Positions 34,933 through 43,700 of a DNA stretch of 64,000 bases are shown here, in pieces. Origin of the DNA: Lewinellaceae bacterium. Its GTDB lineage: Bacteria; Bacteroidota; Bacteroidia; Chitinophagales; Saprospiraceae. The first letter of the stretch is position 1; every line of letters begins with the position of its first letter. The stretch lies in contig JACJYC010000024.1 in assembly GCA_020636325.1 (NCBI GenBank), positions 23,865-87,864 of the forward strand, read 5' to 3'. The translations under genes were made by a program, and so were the position numbers. The notes beneath the pieces are model-generated. The model was not told the DNA's origin. It made no database searches and was given only the letters and a program-made list of their open reading frames with translations.

Positions 34933-35226
34933 CTAGATATGGTCAACCTCGTCCGGGAGTTTGTAAAAAGTGGGGTGGCGGTACACCTTGTCATTGGCCG
35001 GATCAAAAAACGCCTCTATTTGGTCAGGGCTGGAGGCAGTAATATGACGGGATTCCACCACCCAAATACTGATCCCTTCGCCGCGGCGGGTATAGACATC
35101 GCGGGCGTTTTCAATCGCCATTTGCGCATCGGCTGCGTGCAAACTGCCGACGTGTTTGTGGCTCAACCCGTTTTTACTTCTGATGAATACTTCCCAAAGC
35201 GGCCAGTCTTTTTTCATTTGATTCAT
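34933..35226 (-). CDS. paaB: Phenylacetyl-CoA epoxidase subunit PaaB
   Basis: A 97-residue subunit: PLWEVFIRSKNGLSHKHVGSLHA, then ARDVYTRRGEGISIWVVES and FDPANDKVYRHPTFY, all typical of PaaB. PaaB bridges two PaaAC heterodimers in the complex. The ATG at 35226 is preferred over an upstream GTG; an ATG at 35217 is also possible. It lies between paaA and paaC. Confidence 0.92.
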   Translation of the reverse strand: MNQMKKDWPLWEVFIRSKNGLSHKHVGSLHAADAQMAIENARDVYTRRGEGISIWVVESRHITASSPDQIEAFFDPANDKVYRHPTFYKLPDEVDHI

Positions 35227-35299
35227 TATTATCGAAAGATCAAGAAATTTCACCACAACCCCATGTTACCGGGTATTTTTGTCAAACAGGCAAAGATGT

Positions 35300-35397
35300 G
35301 GAGCAGGAGTAACAACACCTTCACCCCCTCTCACCCTCTCACCCTCTCACTCTCTCACCCCCTCTCACTCTCTCCCTCTCTCTCACTCTCCTCATAA
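35300..35397. repeat. CTCTCACC array abutting the paaA stop codon
   Basis: A tract of CTCTCACCC and CTCTCTC words from about 35325 to 35394, ending within a few bases of the paaA stop. It therefore lies inside the paaA-paaB intergenic region of an operon. Confidence 0.8.
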
Positions 35398-36351
35398 CTA
35401 CGCCACCCGAGCCCGTTCTTCCGCCCGTTGCTTCCGTTTTTCCGCATAGGCCATCGCAGCTTCCCGCACCCAACTCCCTTCCTCGTGGGCTTGTACGCGC
35501 GCTTTCAGCCGTTCCCGGTTGCAGGGACCGTTGCCTTTCACGACGTTCCAGAACTCATCCCAATTGATCGGGCCGAAATCGTAATGGCCTGTTGATTCGT
35601 TCCATTTCATATCCGGGTCAGGCACCTGAATGCCGAGGAAATCGGCCTGAGGCACCGTCATATCCACGAATCTTTGGCGCAGTTCGTCATTAGAGATCCT
35701 TTTGATCCGCCATTTCATGGATTGTTCGGAGTGGGTGGATTCCTTATCGTTGGGGCCGAACATCATCAGGGCGGGCCACCACCAGCGGTTGAGGGCGTCC
35801 TGGGCCATGGCTTTCTGTTCATCCGAACCCCGGCAAAGGGTCAGCATGATCTCATAACCCTGACGTTGGTGGAAGCTTTCTTCCTTGCAGATGCGCACCA
35901 TAGCCCTGGCGTAAGGCCCGTAGGAACACCGGCAGAGGGGCACCTGGTTCATGATGGCCGCGCCGTCGACGAGCCAGCCGATGGCGCCGATGTCAGCCCA
36001 GGTCAGGGTAGGGTAGTTGAAAATGCTGCTGTATTTTGCTTGCCCGCTGTGGAGTTGATCCAGCAATTCTTCGCGTTCTACGCCCAGGGTTTCACAAGCG
36101 CTGTACAAGTAAAGTCCGTGCCCGGCCTCATCCTGCACTTTGGCCAGCAGGGCCGCTTTGCGCCTCAGGTTGGGCGCGCGGGTGATCCAGTTGCCTTCCG
36201 GCAGCATCCCGACGATCTCGGAGTGGGCGTGTTGGGAAATCTGCCGGATGAGGGTCTTGCGGTACGCGTCCGGCATCCAGTCCTTCGGTTCGATTTTCTG
36301 GTCGGCATCAATGGTTGCCTGAAAGTATTCCTCCATTCGTTCGCGACTCAT
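35398..36351 (-). CDS. paaA: Phenylacetyl-CoA epoxidase catalytic subunit PaaA
   Basis: A 317-residue di-iron oxygenase subunit. Family landmarks are QISQHAHSEIVGMLPEGNW, AKVQDEAGHGLYLYSACETLG (E and H metal ligands), EESFHQRQGYEIM (second ligand helix) and WWPALMMFGPNDKES. It epoxidises the aromatic ring of phenylacetyl-CoA using electrons from PaaE, which is not in this window. The gene is preceded by a palindromic operator and a -7 box. Confidence 0.95.
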   Translation of the reverse strand: MSRERMEEYFQATIDADQKIEPKDWMPDAYRKTLIRQISQHAHSEIVGMLPEGNWITRAPNLRRKAALLAKVQDEAGHGLYLYSACETLGVEREELLDQLHSGQAKYSSIFNYPTLTWADIGAIGWLVDGAAIMNQVPLCRCSYGPYARAMVRICKEESFHQRQGYEIMLTLCRGSDEQKAMAQDALNRWWWPALMMFGPNDKESTHSEQSMKWRIKRISNDELRQRFVDMTVPQADFLGIQVPDPDMKWNESTGHYDFGPINWDEFWNVVKGNGPCNRERLKARVQAHEEGSWVREAAMAYAEKRKQRAEERARVA

Positions 36352-36420
36352 AAGCAGCTTTTATTGGTCCGAATCCCGGTTTTTTCCCCGGACAATCCTT
36401 TTGAACGGCTAAAACCGGTG

Positions 36421-36461
36421 CAAAGATAAGGCTTTTTATGATAAAACGAACGTTTGTTCGT
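36421..36461 (-). promoter_or_regulatory. paaA promoter with TetR-type palindromic operator
   Basis: On the minus strand TATCTTTG (36421-36428) is an exact -7 box 69 bp before the paaA ATG. The palindrome ACGAACGTTTGTTCGT at 36446-36461 overlaps the place of the -33 element. Perfect 6-bp arms around GTTT fit a TetR-family operator such as PaaR in other phenylacetate clusters. The regulator gene is not in the window. Confidence 0.6.
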
Positions 36462-36883
36462 ATGGTTCAAACTGGAACGGCGAATTAGCGGAACAGGAGA
36501 CAAATTCGGTCACTATGATTTCACGGTGATTCGCAAACAGGGCGTTGAGAAAGGTATGGAATGGTCCCAATAACAGAAATTGGCGCCGGATGTGCAATCC
36601 GGGCCGGCCGGCCGGGGTATTTACTAATAAGTCTATTGGTTAGTAAGGGTGGGGAAAAAACAGCCCGCCCTTCCGCCACCACTCACGGGTATACGTGCAA
36701 GGCCCCTGAAGAGCCTCGGTTCTTTTATTTCCAGCGCGCTGAATCCAGATTTGAAAGCAATATCCCGGCATAATCCCGGAATATCCATTGGGTTTAGAAG
36801 AATGCAAATATAAACTATATTTTTTAATTTTAGAAATTAAATCCAAAAAGTTTTTTAAATTCATTCCAAACCCAATGCCGCCG
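36462..36883. other. Intergenic region without a supported gene
   Basis: No convincing gene. Visible structures are GGCCGGCCGGCC near 36603, TTACTAA...TTAGTAA near 36621-36646, and CATTGGGTTT (36786-36795) with its complement AAACCCAATG (36868-36877) enclosing a very AT-rich 72-base interior. The last looks like a degenerate small inverted-repeat element. Confidence 0.5.
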
Positions 36884-37220
36884 GCAACCAGTATCCAGTA
36901 TCCAGTATCCAGTCTCCAGTATCCAGTATCCAGTCTCCAGTATCCAGTCTCCAGTCTCCAGTATCCAGTATCCAGTATCCAGTCCCCAGTCCCCAGTATC
37001 CAGTATCCACCACGTCGCAGCATGGCAGCATCCCCCGTCCGCCATAGCCCTAAAGCAAAGGCGGGCAGCCACCAGTATCCAGTCCCCAGTCCACAGTATC
37101 CAGTATCCAGTCCCCAGTATCCAGTATCCAGCCACCAGTATCTAGTATCCAGTCCCCAGTATCCAGCATCCAGCATCCCCCGCCCCATAGCCCTAAAGCG
37201 AAGGCGGGCAGCCACCCCCG
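36884..37220. repeat. CCAGTATCC array with two hairpin modules
   Basis: About 300 bp of CCAGTATCCAG and CCAGTCCCCAG words, with hairpin-module variants at about 37038-37064 and 37186-37210 and a degenerate CCACGTCGCAGCATGG at about 37008. The right edge abuts the aminotransferase stop codon. The array is open in several frames and would encode meaningless YWILDTG-like repeats. Confidence 0.85.
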
Positions 37221-38336
37221 CTACCCCAACACCTCCCGCAACGCCCCCGCAAACTTCAGCGTCTGCTCATCCGTCCCGGTACTGACCCGGCACCAATCCA
37301 GCATAGGCGGGAAAGGCCGGCCCACAAGAACGCCTCTTGCTTCAAACGCCCGCTGCACCTCGCCGATGGGTTTGCCGGTTTTGAAAAAGACGAAATTGCC
37401 GTGTGATTCCTGATACGGCAGCCCGATCTGGTTCAGCGTTGTATAGATCCGGTTTTTGTTGTGGGCATTTTTTTGCAGACTGAATTCGTAGAATTCCTGG
37501 TCGCTCATCGCTTCAAGAGCGGCAAAAATGGAGAGCACGTTCGGCCCGCACATGCTCAGTCCTTCCATTTTATCGATCAGTTCAGGCTGTGCGATCAGGT
37601 AGCCCACGCGGATGCCGGCCAGGCCGTAGACCTTGGAGAAGGTGCGGGAAACGATGACATTATGCCCTTCCTTGACCAGCTCCACCGCTGAGGGATAACC
37701 GGGTTCTGTGATATAATCGAAATAGGCCTCGTCAATGAACATAGTGGCTTGTTTGGCGTGCGATTTTGCAAAATCCCAAAGCTGATCTTTGGGCAAAAGG
37801 GCCCCTGTCGGGTTATTGGGATTGCAGATGAAGACCAGACTGGTGTTCGAATTGATCTTCGCGGACATGGCGTTGAGGTCGTGTTGAAGCGCATTGTCCA
37901 GCGGCACTTTATGAATGATCCCGCCCACTTTCCCGGCATAATCGGACAAAGCGAAAAAGGTGAGTTCGGCAGTGATGACCTCGCGTTCATCCATGCCGTG
38001 GATCAACCCGCTGATGCGCAACCCTTCGGTCGAACCCGCTGTAATGATGACATGGTCCTCCGGGACGCCGTGTTTTGCGGCAATCCGGCTGAGCAGCTCC
38101 CGCTGGAATGAAAACGGATATCTGCAGACCTCATCAAAATGATCGATCATGGCCTGCCGGACCTTTTTGGAAGGGCCGTACGGATTTTCGTTGAAGTTCA
38201 TCCGGGCAGCCCCGTTGACCAATGCCGCCGGCCGGCTTTCACCCGGGATTTCTACGTTGCGGAAACCGCCTAATGTAGCCAGCGCGCCCGCTAATCCGGC
38301 AGTGCGCAGCCATTGTCTTCTGTTGAGCTCATTCAT
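37221..38336 (-). CDS. Tat-exported class I/II aminotransferase (histidinol-phosphate aminotransferase-like)
   Basis: A 371-residue PLP enzyme. The N-terminus carries a twin-arginine signal (NRRQWLR at 5-11, then a hydrophobic stretch to about 24). NPNNPTG at 172-178 and the PLP lysine Lys235 in SKVYGLAGIR match the HisC-like fold. HisC itself is cytoplasmic, so this is a periplasmic relative with a different role; the substrate is unknown. A TATATTTG box precedes the gene. Confidence 0.87.
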   Translation of the reverse strand: MNELNRRQWLRTAGLAGALATLGGFRNVEIPGESRPAALVNGAARMNFNENPYGPSKKVRQAMIDHFDEVCRYPFSFQRELLSRIAAKHGVPEDHVIITAGSTEGLRISGLIHGMDEREVITAELTFFALSDYAGKVGGIIHKVPLDNALQHDLNAMSAKINSNTSLVFICNPNNPTGALLPKDQLWDFAKSHAKQATMFIDEAYFDYITEPGYPSAVELVKEGHNVIVSRTFSKVYGLAGIRVGYLIAQPELIDKMEGLSMCGPNVLSIFAALEAMSDQEFYEFSLQKNAHNKNRIYTTLNQIGLPYQESHGNFVFFKTGKPIGEVQRAFEARGVLVGRPFPPMLDWCRVSTGTDEQTLKFAGALREVLG

Positions 38337-38370
38337 GACAGGTAGTTTTACAGGGAGGTGAAGAATGTTA

Positions 38371-38378
38371 CAAATATA
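38371..38378 (-). promoter_or_regulatory. -7 box TATATTTG for the aminotransferase
   Basis: An exact TAnnTTTG match on the minus strand, ending 34 bp before the ATG. Confidence 0.4.
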
Positions 38379-38745
38379 GTCATTGGTTGGATTGGATCGA
38401 TTGGATCGATTGATTCGATTGATTCGATTGATTCGAATTTTAGCGTCCGTTGGTTGGTTAGTCCAATCGGCTCAATCGAATCATTCCAAGAATCGTTTCA
38501 ATTTTTGATTGATCCGAATTTTAGCGTCCGTTGGTTGGTCAGTCTAATCGGCTCAATCGAATCATTCCAAGAATCGTTTCAATTTTTGATTGATTCGAAT
38601 TTTAGCGTCCGTTGGTTGGTCAGTCCAATCGGCTCAATCGAATCATTCCAAGAATCGTTTCAATTTTATGATTGATCCGATTGTAAAATAACGTCATCCC
38701 TCTGTCATACAGACAGCCTGCATTCAACCAAATGACAAAAAACCT

Positions 38746-38753
38746 TACCTTTG
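38746..38753 (+). promoter_or_regulatory. -7 box TACCTTTG for the DUF4249-like lipoprotein
   Basis: An exact TAnnTTTG match ending 19 bp before the ATG, which implies a very short leader. Confidence 0.4.
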
Positions 38754-38772
38754 CCGCCCTAATTCAGCCGTG

Positions 38773-39777
38773 ATGCGATATTTGTTGACAACCCTGTTTT
38801 TCGCGTTCCTCCTGTTTTCCTGTTCCACGGATTTTGTGCTGGAAGGCGAGTGGAAGGATATACCGATTGTTTACGGGCTTATTTCAGTGGATGACACCGC
38901 GCATTATGTCCGGGTGGAAAAAGCTTTCCTGGAACCCGGCGGCAATGCCGAACAGATCGCCCGGATACCCGATTCGCTGTATTACAACCCGTCGGTTGTC
39001 ATCCAGATGGAAAATAAACGGACGGGAAAGACCGTGACCCTCCAACGGGTAGACGGAAGCCTTGAAGGGTATCCCCGCGACCCGGGGCCATTCGCCGAAA
39101 CGCCCAATATCCTGTATAAGGTGAAATACGCCGACCTGCAGCTCAAAGGCGGCGATGAAGTCGAACTGACGATCAACCGGGGCGACCAGTTGCCGCTTGT
39201 GACTTCCTCAACCACCATGGTCGGTGAACTGACGCCGGTGACCAACGCCCCGCCGCCCGTATTCTTCCTGGGCGATTATATCAGCACCCGGCGAATTTCA
39301 TGGAAGGCGGACGAAAATGCCGTTTTATTCGATGTCAGAGCTACCATGCATTACCTGGAATCTGATCCGGATAATCCGACCCAATTCCTTGAAAAAGAGG
39401 CGGAATGGATTATGAGCCGGAGTTTTAGCCGCGACGGAGGTTCCAATCAGGTCAATTTCAGTTTTAAATCGGAAGAATTTTTCCTTTTCGTTGCAGGCGC
39501 CCTCAACCCCATTGCCAACGGCGCCCGCCGATTCGAATCGCTCGATTTTCACATTACCGCTGCCGGTCAGGATTTCGTGGACCTCCAGCGTATTGTCCAG
39601 GCTAACGGAGGGATTACGAGCTCCAATCAATTGCCGGTCTTTTCAAATATTTCCGAGGGATTGGGGATTTTCGCCTCCAGGTCAAAACTGGATATCGAAG
39701 GGATCACCCTTGCATCAAGCGGCATTGACTCCCTGGTGAACGGCATTTACACCAAGGACCTGAGCTTTATCGAATAA
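38773..39777 (+). CDS. DUF4249-like lipoprotein
   Basis: A 334-residue lipoprotein (lipobox FSC, Cys17). The mature start, VLEGEWKDIPIVYGLISVDDTAHYVRVEKAFLEP, is the usual opening of DUF4249 proteins, which are found in Bacteroidota near outer-membrane transporters and large surface proteins. The rest is beta-rich. Function is unknown. The next gene downstream encodes a large T9SS cargo protein, so the two may form a surface unit. An in-frame GTG lies three bases before the ATG. Confidence 0.72.
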   Translation: MRYLLTTLFFAFLLFSCSTDFVLEGEWKDIPIVYGLISVDDTAHYVRVEKAFLEPGGNAEQIARIPDSLYYNPSVVIQMENKRTGKTVTLQRVDGSLEGYPRDPGPFAETPNILYKVKYADLQLKGGDEVELTINRGDQLPLVTSSTTMVGELTPVTNAPPPVFFLGDYISTRRISWKADENAVLFDVRATMHYLESDPDNPTQFLEKEAEWIMSRSFSRDGGSNQVNFSFKSEEFFLFVAGALNPIANGARRFESLDFHITAAGQDFVDLQRIVQANGGITSSNQLPVFSNISEGLGIFASRSKLDIEGITLASSGIDSLVNGIYTKDLSFIE

Positions 39778-39841
39778 CCCCACGGCAGTGCAGGGTATGA
39801 TCCCTGTTCCGGATAATTCCCCGTTTTCCGGGCATTATCCC

Positions 39842-39849
39842 TATTTTTG
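39842..39849 (+). promoter_or_regulatory. -7 box TATTTTTG for the T9SS cargo gene
   Basis: An exact TAnnTTTG match 47 bp before the ATG. Confidence 0.4.
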
Positions 39850-39896
39850 TCTTGCAGAAAAGGACGAGATAACTGAGCTCAAATGCTGATCAATTT

Positions 39897-42800
39897 ATGT
39901 GGAAAAAAGTTCAGGCTCAGGTTTGGGCGGTAATTGCCGCCTCGCTGCTCTCCATTTGCTCAATTTACGCACAATACACCGGCATAGCACCTTACCTTGC
40001 CGAACGGGGCGGCCTGCTCATCAACGAAGTTTCCAACGGGACCGGCGGCGGAGAGGAATACATTGAGCTCCTGGTAACCGGCGCTCCGGGGGCTCCGACC
40101 ACCCCAGTGGATATCAGCGGGTGGATCCTCGACGATAACAATTATCCGGGTTCCGGCCAGGGAAACGCTACCGGCCACCTCGTTTTCGGCGATTGCTACC
40201 AGGCTGTTCCGCCGGGGTCGATCATCGTCGTGTATAACGCATTCGACCGCAACCCCAAACTGCCCCCCGACGATCCCCAGGATAACAATCCGGCCGACGG
40301 CGTCTACATCATTCCCCATACCGACAACTGCCTGGACGCCTGCGGCAGCAATCCTTCCTCCTCTTCGCCCAACTACTGCCCCTGCGCCAATCCGAGCGCT
40401 CAACCGGAAGGCTGGCAGGTCGGCCTGCGGAATGAAGGCGACATGGTGCAGATCCGCGACCGCTGCGAGACCCTGGTGCACGCTGTTTACTGGGGCGGCA
40501 TCCTGGTAGTGCCTGAAGTCAGCGGCTCTCCGGTTAAGATCACGGACCCCAACAGCCAGAACGGCCGCGTGATCCTGTTTCGGCATACCGTCGACAACAA
40601 CTGGGATGACCCCGATAATTTTGCCAGCCTCCCCAGTTCATCCAATGAAAGTCCCGGAGCGGCCAACAACCCCCAGAATGCGAATTTTATCACCGCTTTG
40701 AAAACCGGCGCCGTACCCTCCACCGGCCAGATCCCCGATTGCAAGGACACCGACGCCGGCGATATTGCCCTGCCCGCCGAAGTGGAGAGCGGCGGCATTC
40801 CGATCAGGATATGTTACGGTACCGACCTGAATGCCTTCGGTCATGACTATTCCCAACCCGATGAATTTGCACCCGATGCGGCCGGCTTCAACTTTGAATA
40901 TGCCTATATCCTGACCCGCAACAATCCGCCGAATTACGATATCGAAACCTTCAATACTTCCGGCGATTTCGACTGGTCCGTACTCGATCCCGGCTCCTAT
41001 CTTGTCTGGGGTTTTTCCTATATCCAGACCAACGGCTCTTTCGGGGTGGAGTCTTTCCTGAATACGGTGAACACCATTACCCAAATCCGGAATTATTCCG
41101 CCTGCGGTTTTGACGCCGACCTGGATAACCTCAGTCCGGGCGGCATTCCCATGGAAGTGCAGATACTCCCGGGTAACGGGTTCATCGAATCGACCGCATT
41201 CGAGGTTTGCGACCCGGGCAACGGACAATTCACGTTCAACCTGGTCGCCGTTGAACCCGATATCGTCAACGGGCCGGTTACCGGAATCTCCTGGTACCTG
41301 GATGCGCAAGGGACGACCCCCGTGCCCAATCCTGCCGCCTTCTCCACCGGCACGACCGTGGTATATGCTCAACCAGGATCCGGCGCCTGTTCTCCGGACC
41401 CCGTTCCGATCTACCTGAATATCGTTACACCGCCGAAACCGCAACTTGTAATCGACCAGGCTGTTGCTTGCAGAGGGGAAAGCTCTGGCATCCTATCCCT
41501 AACCATCACCGGCGGAAAAACGCCCTTTTCCGTTCAGTGGAGCAACGGCTCTACGGCTGAACAATTACAGAATCTGGCGGCGGGAACGTATTCAGTGACC
41601 GTGACCGATGCGATAGGTTGCAACGGAACGGCTTCAGTGACCTTGAATGATCCCTCTGCCATCGACCTGATCTGCAGCGCCGTAGCGCCGGTGAGCACCC
41701 TGGGCGGAAGCGAGGGTAAGGCGCAGTTTGAATTGGCCGGCGGATCGCCGCCGTACGTCGTGGATGTGTCAGGCCCGGTTCCGTCAAATTTCGACTTTTC
41801 CGGCGGACATGAACTCCTCACCGGGTTGACGGCCGGACAATACACCATTACCGCCACGGATGACCTTGGGTGCTCCATTGCCTGTCAATTCGAGATCGGC
41901 TATCCGGACTGCCCGTTTTTGCTCGAATTTCTGGTACAGGACATTTCCTGCTTCGGAACCGGAGACGGCGCCGTCGGACTGAATATCTACGGGGGTAAGC
42001 CGCCGTATGTTTTCCAATGGAGCAACGGCGCCCTGACCAAGGACCTCTCGGGCCTTGAAAAGGGCCCATACGACGTTACGGTCACGGATGCCGCCGGGTG
42101 TACGGTCAGCGGTAATGCATCGATTGCCGAACCGGCTGAAATCGTCGCCGAAATTGACGGAACCGACCCGGTTTGTTTCGGAGCGGCTGACGGCGCCATC
42201 ACTGTATTATCGGTATCAGGTGGGACGGGCCCGTTTTCTCTTCTTCTGAATGGAACCGATATCGGTCAAATACCAAACCTCCCCTTTACGGCCGGCGGAT
42301 TGGCGCCCGGCAATTACCCGGTAAAAATCCGGGACGCCAACGGTTGCGAGGCGGATTACAGCCAGGAATTGACCGAACCGGCTCCCTTAACCCTTGACCT
42401 CGGCCCCAACCAATTCATAGAACAAGGCGAGATCGTCTATTTGCAACCGGTGACCAATTTTCAGGTCGCTTCCTTCAGCTGGTCGCCGGAGGACTACTTT
42501 CCGAATCCGGACTTTCAGGTGCGTTTTCAACCCAGGGAAAGCGTTACCCTTTCCCTCGAAGCATTTGATTTTCATGGGTGTGCCATTTCGGATGAGGTCC
42601 TCATTGGTGTCGCCAGGCGGCCGGTGCCCGTGTTTATACCCAACGCCTTCAGCCCGGACCTTGACGGGATCAATGACCGCTTTACCGTTTACAGCAATGA
42701 GGACCTGCTGGAGGTGCGTTCCTTGCAGATCTTCGATCGCTGGGGCGGCCTTGTCTTCAGCCGCGAGCATTTCCCCGCCAATGATGAGGGCCAGGGTTGG

Positions 42801-42917
42801 GACGGAAAGGCCGGCGGAAAGCCCGCAACGGCCGGCGTATATGTTTACCTGCTGGAGGTGACGGAGTACGATGGGAAAGTGGTCCGGATGACCGGCAATG
42901 TGGTGCTGGTGCGCTGA
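39897..42917 (+). CDS. Large T9SS cargo protein with lamin-tail-like domain, SprB repeats and type B (CHU_C) sorting domain
   Basis: A 1006-residue exported protein with a signal peptide (about 1-26, IYAQ). Residues about 40-230 look like a lamin-tail/LTD-type domain (LLINEVSNGTGGGEEYIELLVTG...VDISGWILDD). About 530-830 holds several SprB repeats (the VQWSNGSTAEQLQNLAAGTY type). The C-terminus is a gliding-motility-associated CHU_C/type B sorting domain (FIPNAFSPDLDGINDRF...LQIFDRWGG...GVYVYLLEV). Such proteins are secreted by the type IX system and act as surface adhesins. A PorP/SprF partner would be expected, and one lies 8.6 kb away. Confidence 0.9.
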   Translation: MWKKVQAQVWAVIAASLLSICSIYAQYTGIAPYLAERGGLLINEVSNGTGGGEEYIELLVTGAPGAPTTPVDISGWILDDNNYPGSGQGNATGHLVFGDCYQAVPPGSIIVVYNAFDRNPKLPPDDPQDNNPADGVYIIPHTDNCLDACGSNPSSSSPNYCPCANPSAQPEGWQVGLRNEGDMVQIRDRCETLVHAVYWGGILVVPEVSGSPVKITDPNSQNGRVILFRHTVDNNWDDPDNFASLPSSSNESPGAANNPQNANFITALKTGAVPSTGQIPDCKDTDAGDIALPAEVESGGIPIRICYGTDLNAFGHDYSQPDEFAPDAAGFNFEYAYILTRNNPPNYDIETFNTSGDFDWSVLDPGSYLVWGFSYIQTNGSFGVESFLNTVNTITQIRNYSACGFDADLDNLSPGGIPMEVQILPGNGFIESTAFEVCDPGNGQFTFNLVAVEPDIVNGPVTGISWYLDAQGTTPVPNPAAFSTGTTVVYAQPGSGACSPDPVPIYLNIVTPPKPQLVIDQAVACRGESSGILSLTITGGKTPFSVQWSNGSTAEQLQNLAAGTYSVTVTDAIGCNGTASVTLNDPSAIDLICSAVAPVSTLGGSEGKAQFELAGGSPPYVVDVSGPVPSNFDFSGGHELLTGLTAGQYTITATDDLGCSIACQFEIGYPDCPFLLEFLVQDISCFGTGDGAVGLNIYGGKPPYVFQWSNGALTKDLSGLEKGPYDVTVTDAAGCTVSGNASIAEPAEIVAEIDGTDPVCFGAADGAITVLSVSGGTGPFSLLLNGTDIGQIPNLPFTAGGLAPGNYPVKIRDANGCEADYSQELTEPAPLTLDLGPNQFIEQGEIVYLQPVTNFQVASFSWSPEDYFPNPDFQVRFQPRESVTLSLEAFDFHGCAISDEVLIGVARRPVPVFIPNAFSPDLDGINDRFTVYSNEDLLEVRSLQIFDRWGGLVFSREHFPANDEGQGWDGKAGGKPATAGVYVYLLEVTEYDGKVVRMTGNVVLVR

Positions 42918-43039
42918 TGTTATCGTGATTTTACCTGTTTTCCCAATTTGTCCATCCTCGCCAGGTCAATGTCTGTCAGGCAAAGGCGATCCCTTGAATA
43001 AATAGTATACCATGCCAGGTTTTCTATAACTTAGACCGG

Positions 43040-43645
43040 TCATCCGGTCTGAACCACCTGTTCCCGGGCTACCTGCAGGTTTGCCAGGTCGTTGGAGTCA
43101 ACAAATACTTTCTGGCGGGCCACAAAGTCGGTGATGTCTTCAATTGAAACGATCCATTCGGTGGCAAAGGATTTCAGGACTTGTCCTTTCATGCCCAGCT
43201 GAACAGCCCGCCTTTCCAGTTTTTTTCCATGCGGGTCATGGTCGGGATCCCATTGCAACCTGACCTCGGAGTTTTTCACGGCATCGGTCCACAATTCCCT
43301 GGTTTCATGCCGATCCGGCTGGTAGGACGAAATGACCGCCTGGTTGAAGATATGCTCAAATTTATCCAATCCAATTTCAATGGCGAGAATCCTTTCCTGC
43401 CCTGGTTTGGACGCCCAGCCGGCCCGGTACATCATCCACAGGAAATTGGGTTTGATCCAGGACATCCTGGAAAAGGAATAATGCGGGCCGCCGAATTGCT
43501 GGTGTCTTACGGCGTAATCGGCAATGTGAGGATTGAAAGCCTGATAAACGATAATGTTTTCGTCCCGGAGCTGGGCTAATATGCACTTGCCGGATTGTGG
43601 TAAGTTGCGTTCATAGTCGGGGTAGGGGATGGTTTTCAGTTTCAT
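43040..43645 (-). CDS. DUF4291 family protein
   Basis: A 201-residue cytoplasmic protein matching DUF4291: IIVYQAFNPHIADYAVRHQQFGG, RMSWIKPNFLWMMYRAGWASKPGQE and VRLQWDPDHDP. The family is widespread with no known function; conserved W, R and D residues suggest an enzyme. It is convergent with the cargo gene and divergent from the GH9 gene, so it has no operon context. Confidence 0.9.
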   Translation of the reverse strand: MKLKTIPYPDYERNLPQSGKCILAQLRDENIIVYQAFNPHIADYAVRHQQFGGPHYSFSRMSWIKPNFLWMMYRAGWASKPGQERILAIEIGLDKFEHIFNQAVISSYQPDRHETRELWTDAVKNSEVRLQWDPDHDPHGKKLERRAVQLGMKGQVLKSFATEWIVSIEDITDFVARQKVFVDSNDLANLQVAREQVVQTG

Positions 43646-43700
43646 GGGTTTTAAGAATTAAGTTTTGAACCACTATTTTTGATCCGTAAAACGAAGGCCG

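Larger units (their letters stand above)
38337..38772. repeat. AATCGATTC words and three 81-bp tandem repeats
   Basis: No convincing gene. A short array of GATTCGATT words (about 38390-38432) is followed by three near-identical 81-bp units (about 38434-38680) that begin AATTTTAGCGTCCGTTGGTT. Because 81 is divisible by three the frame stays open through all units (27-residue repeats), but there is no signal of coding beyond that. TATATTTG on the minus strand at 38371-38378 is the aminotransferase -7 box, and TACCTTTG at 38746-38753 serves the gene to the right. Confidence 0.75.

Noticed and set aside
36561..36773. A 70-residue frame in the gap upstream of paaA
   Set aside because: No start context, no domain, and composition like the surrounding non-coding DNA.
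36788..37215. Open frames encoding YWILDTG/SIQYPVS-type repeats on both strands
   Set aside because: They are direct readings of the CCAGTATCC arrays, open only because the words lack stops in those frames. No start signals, no domain, and the same text appears in all frames.
36884..37215. CRISPR array
   Set aside because: The repeats are only 8-12 bp, lack regular spacers, and no cas gene is nearby. The same applies to all other word arrays.
38358..38675. A 105-residue protein with 27-residue FSVRWLVS repeats
   Set aside because: The repeats are 81 bp so the frame stays open trivially; the start region is itself word-array sequence. Kept only as a repeat finding.
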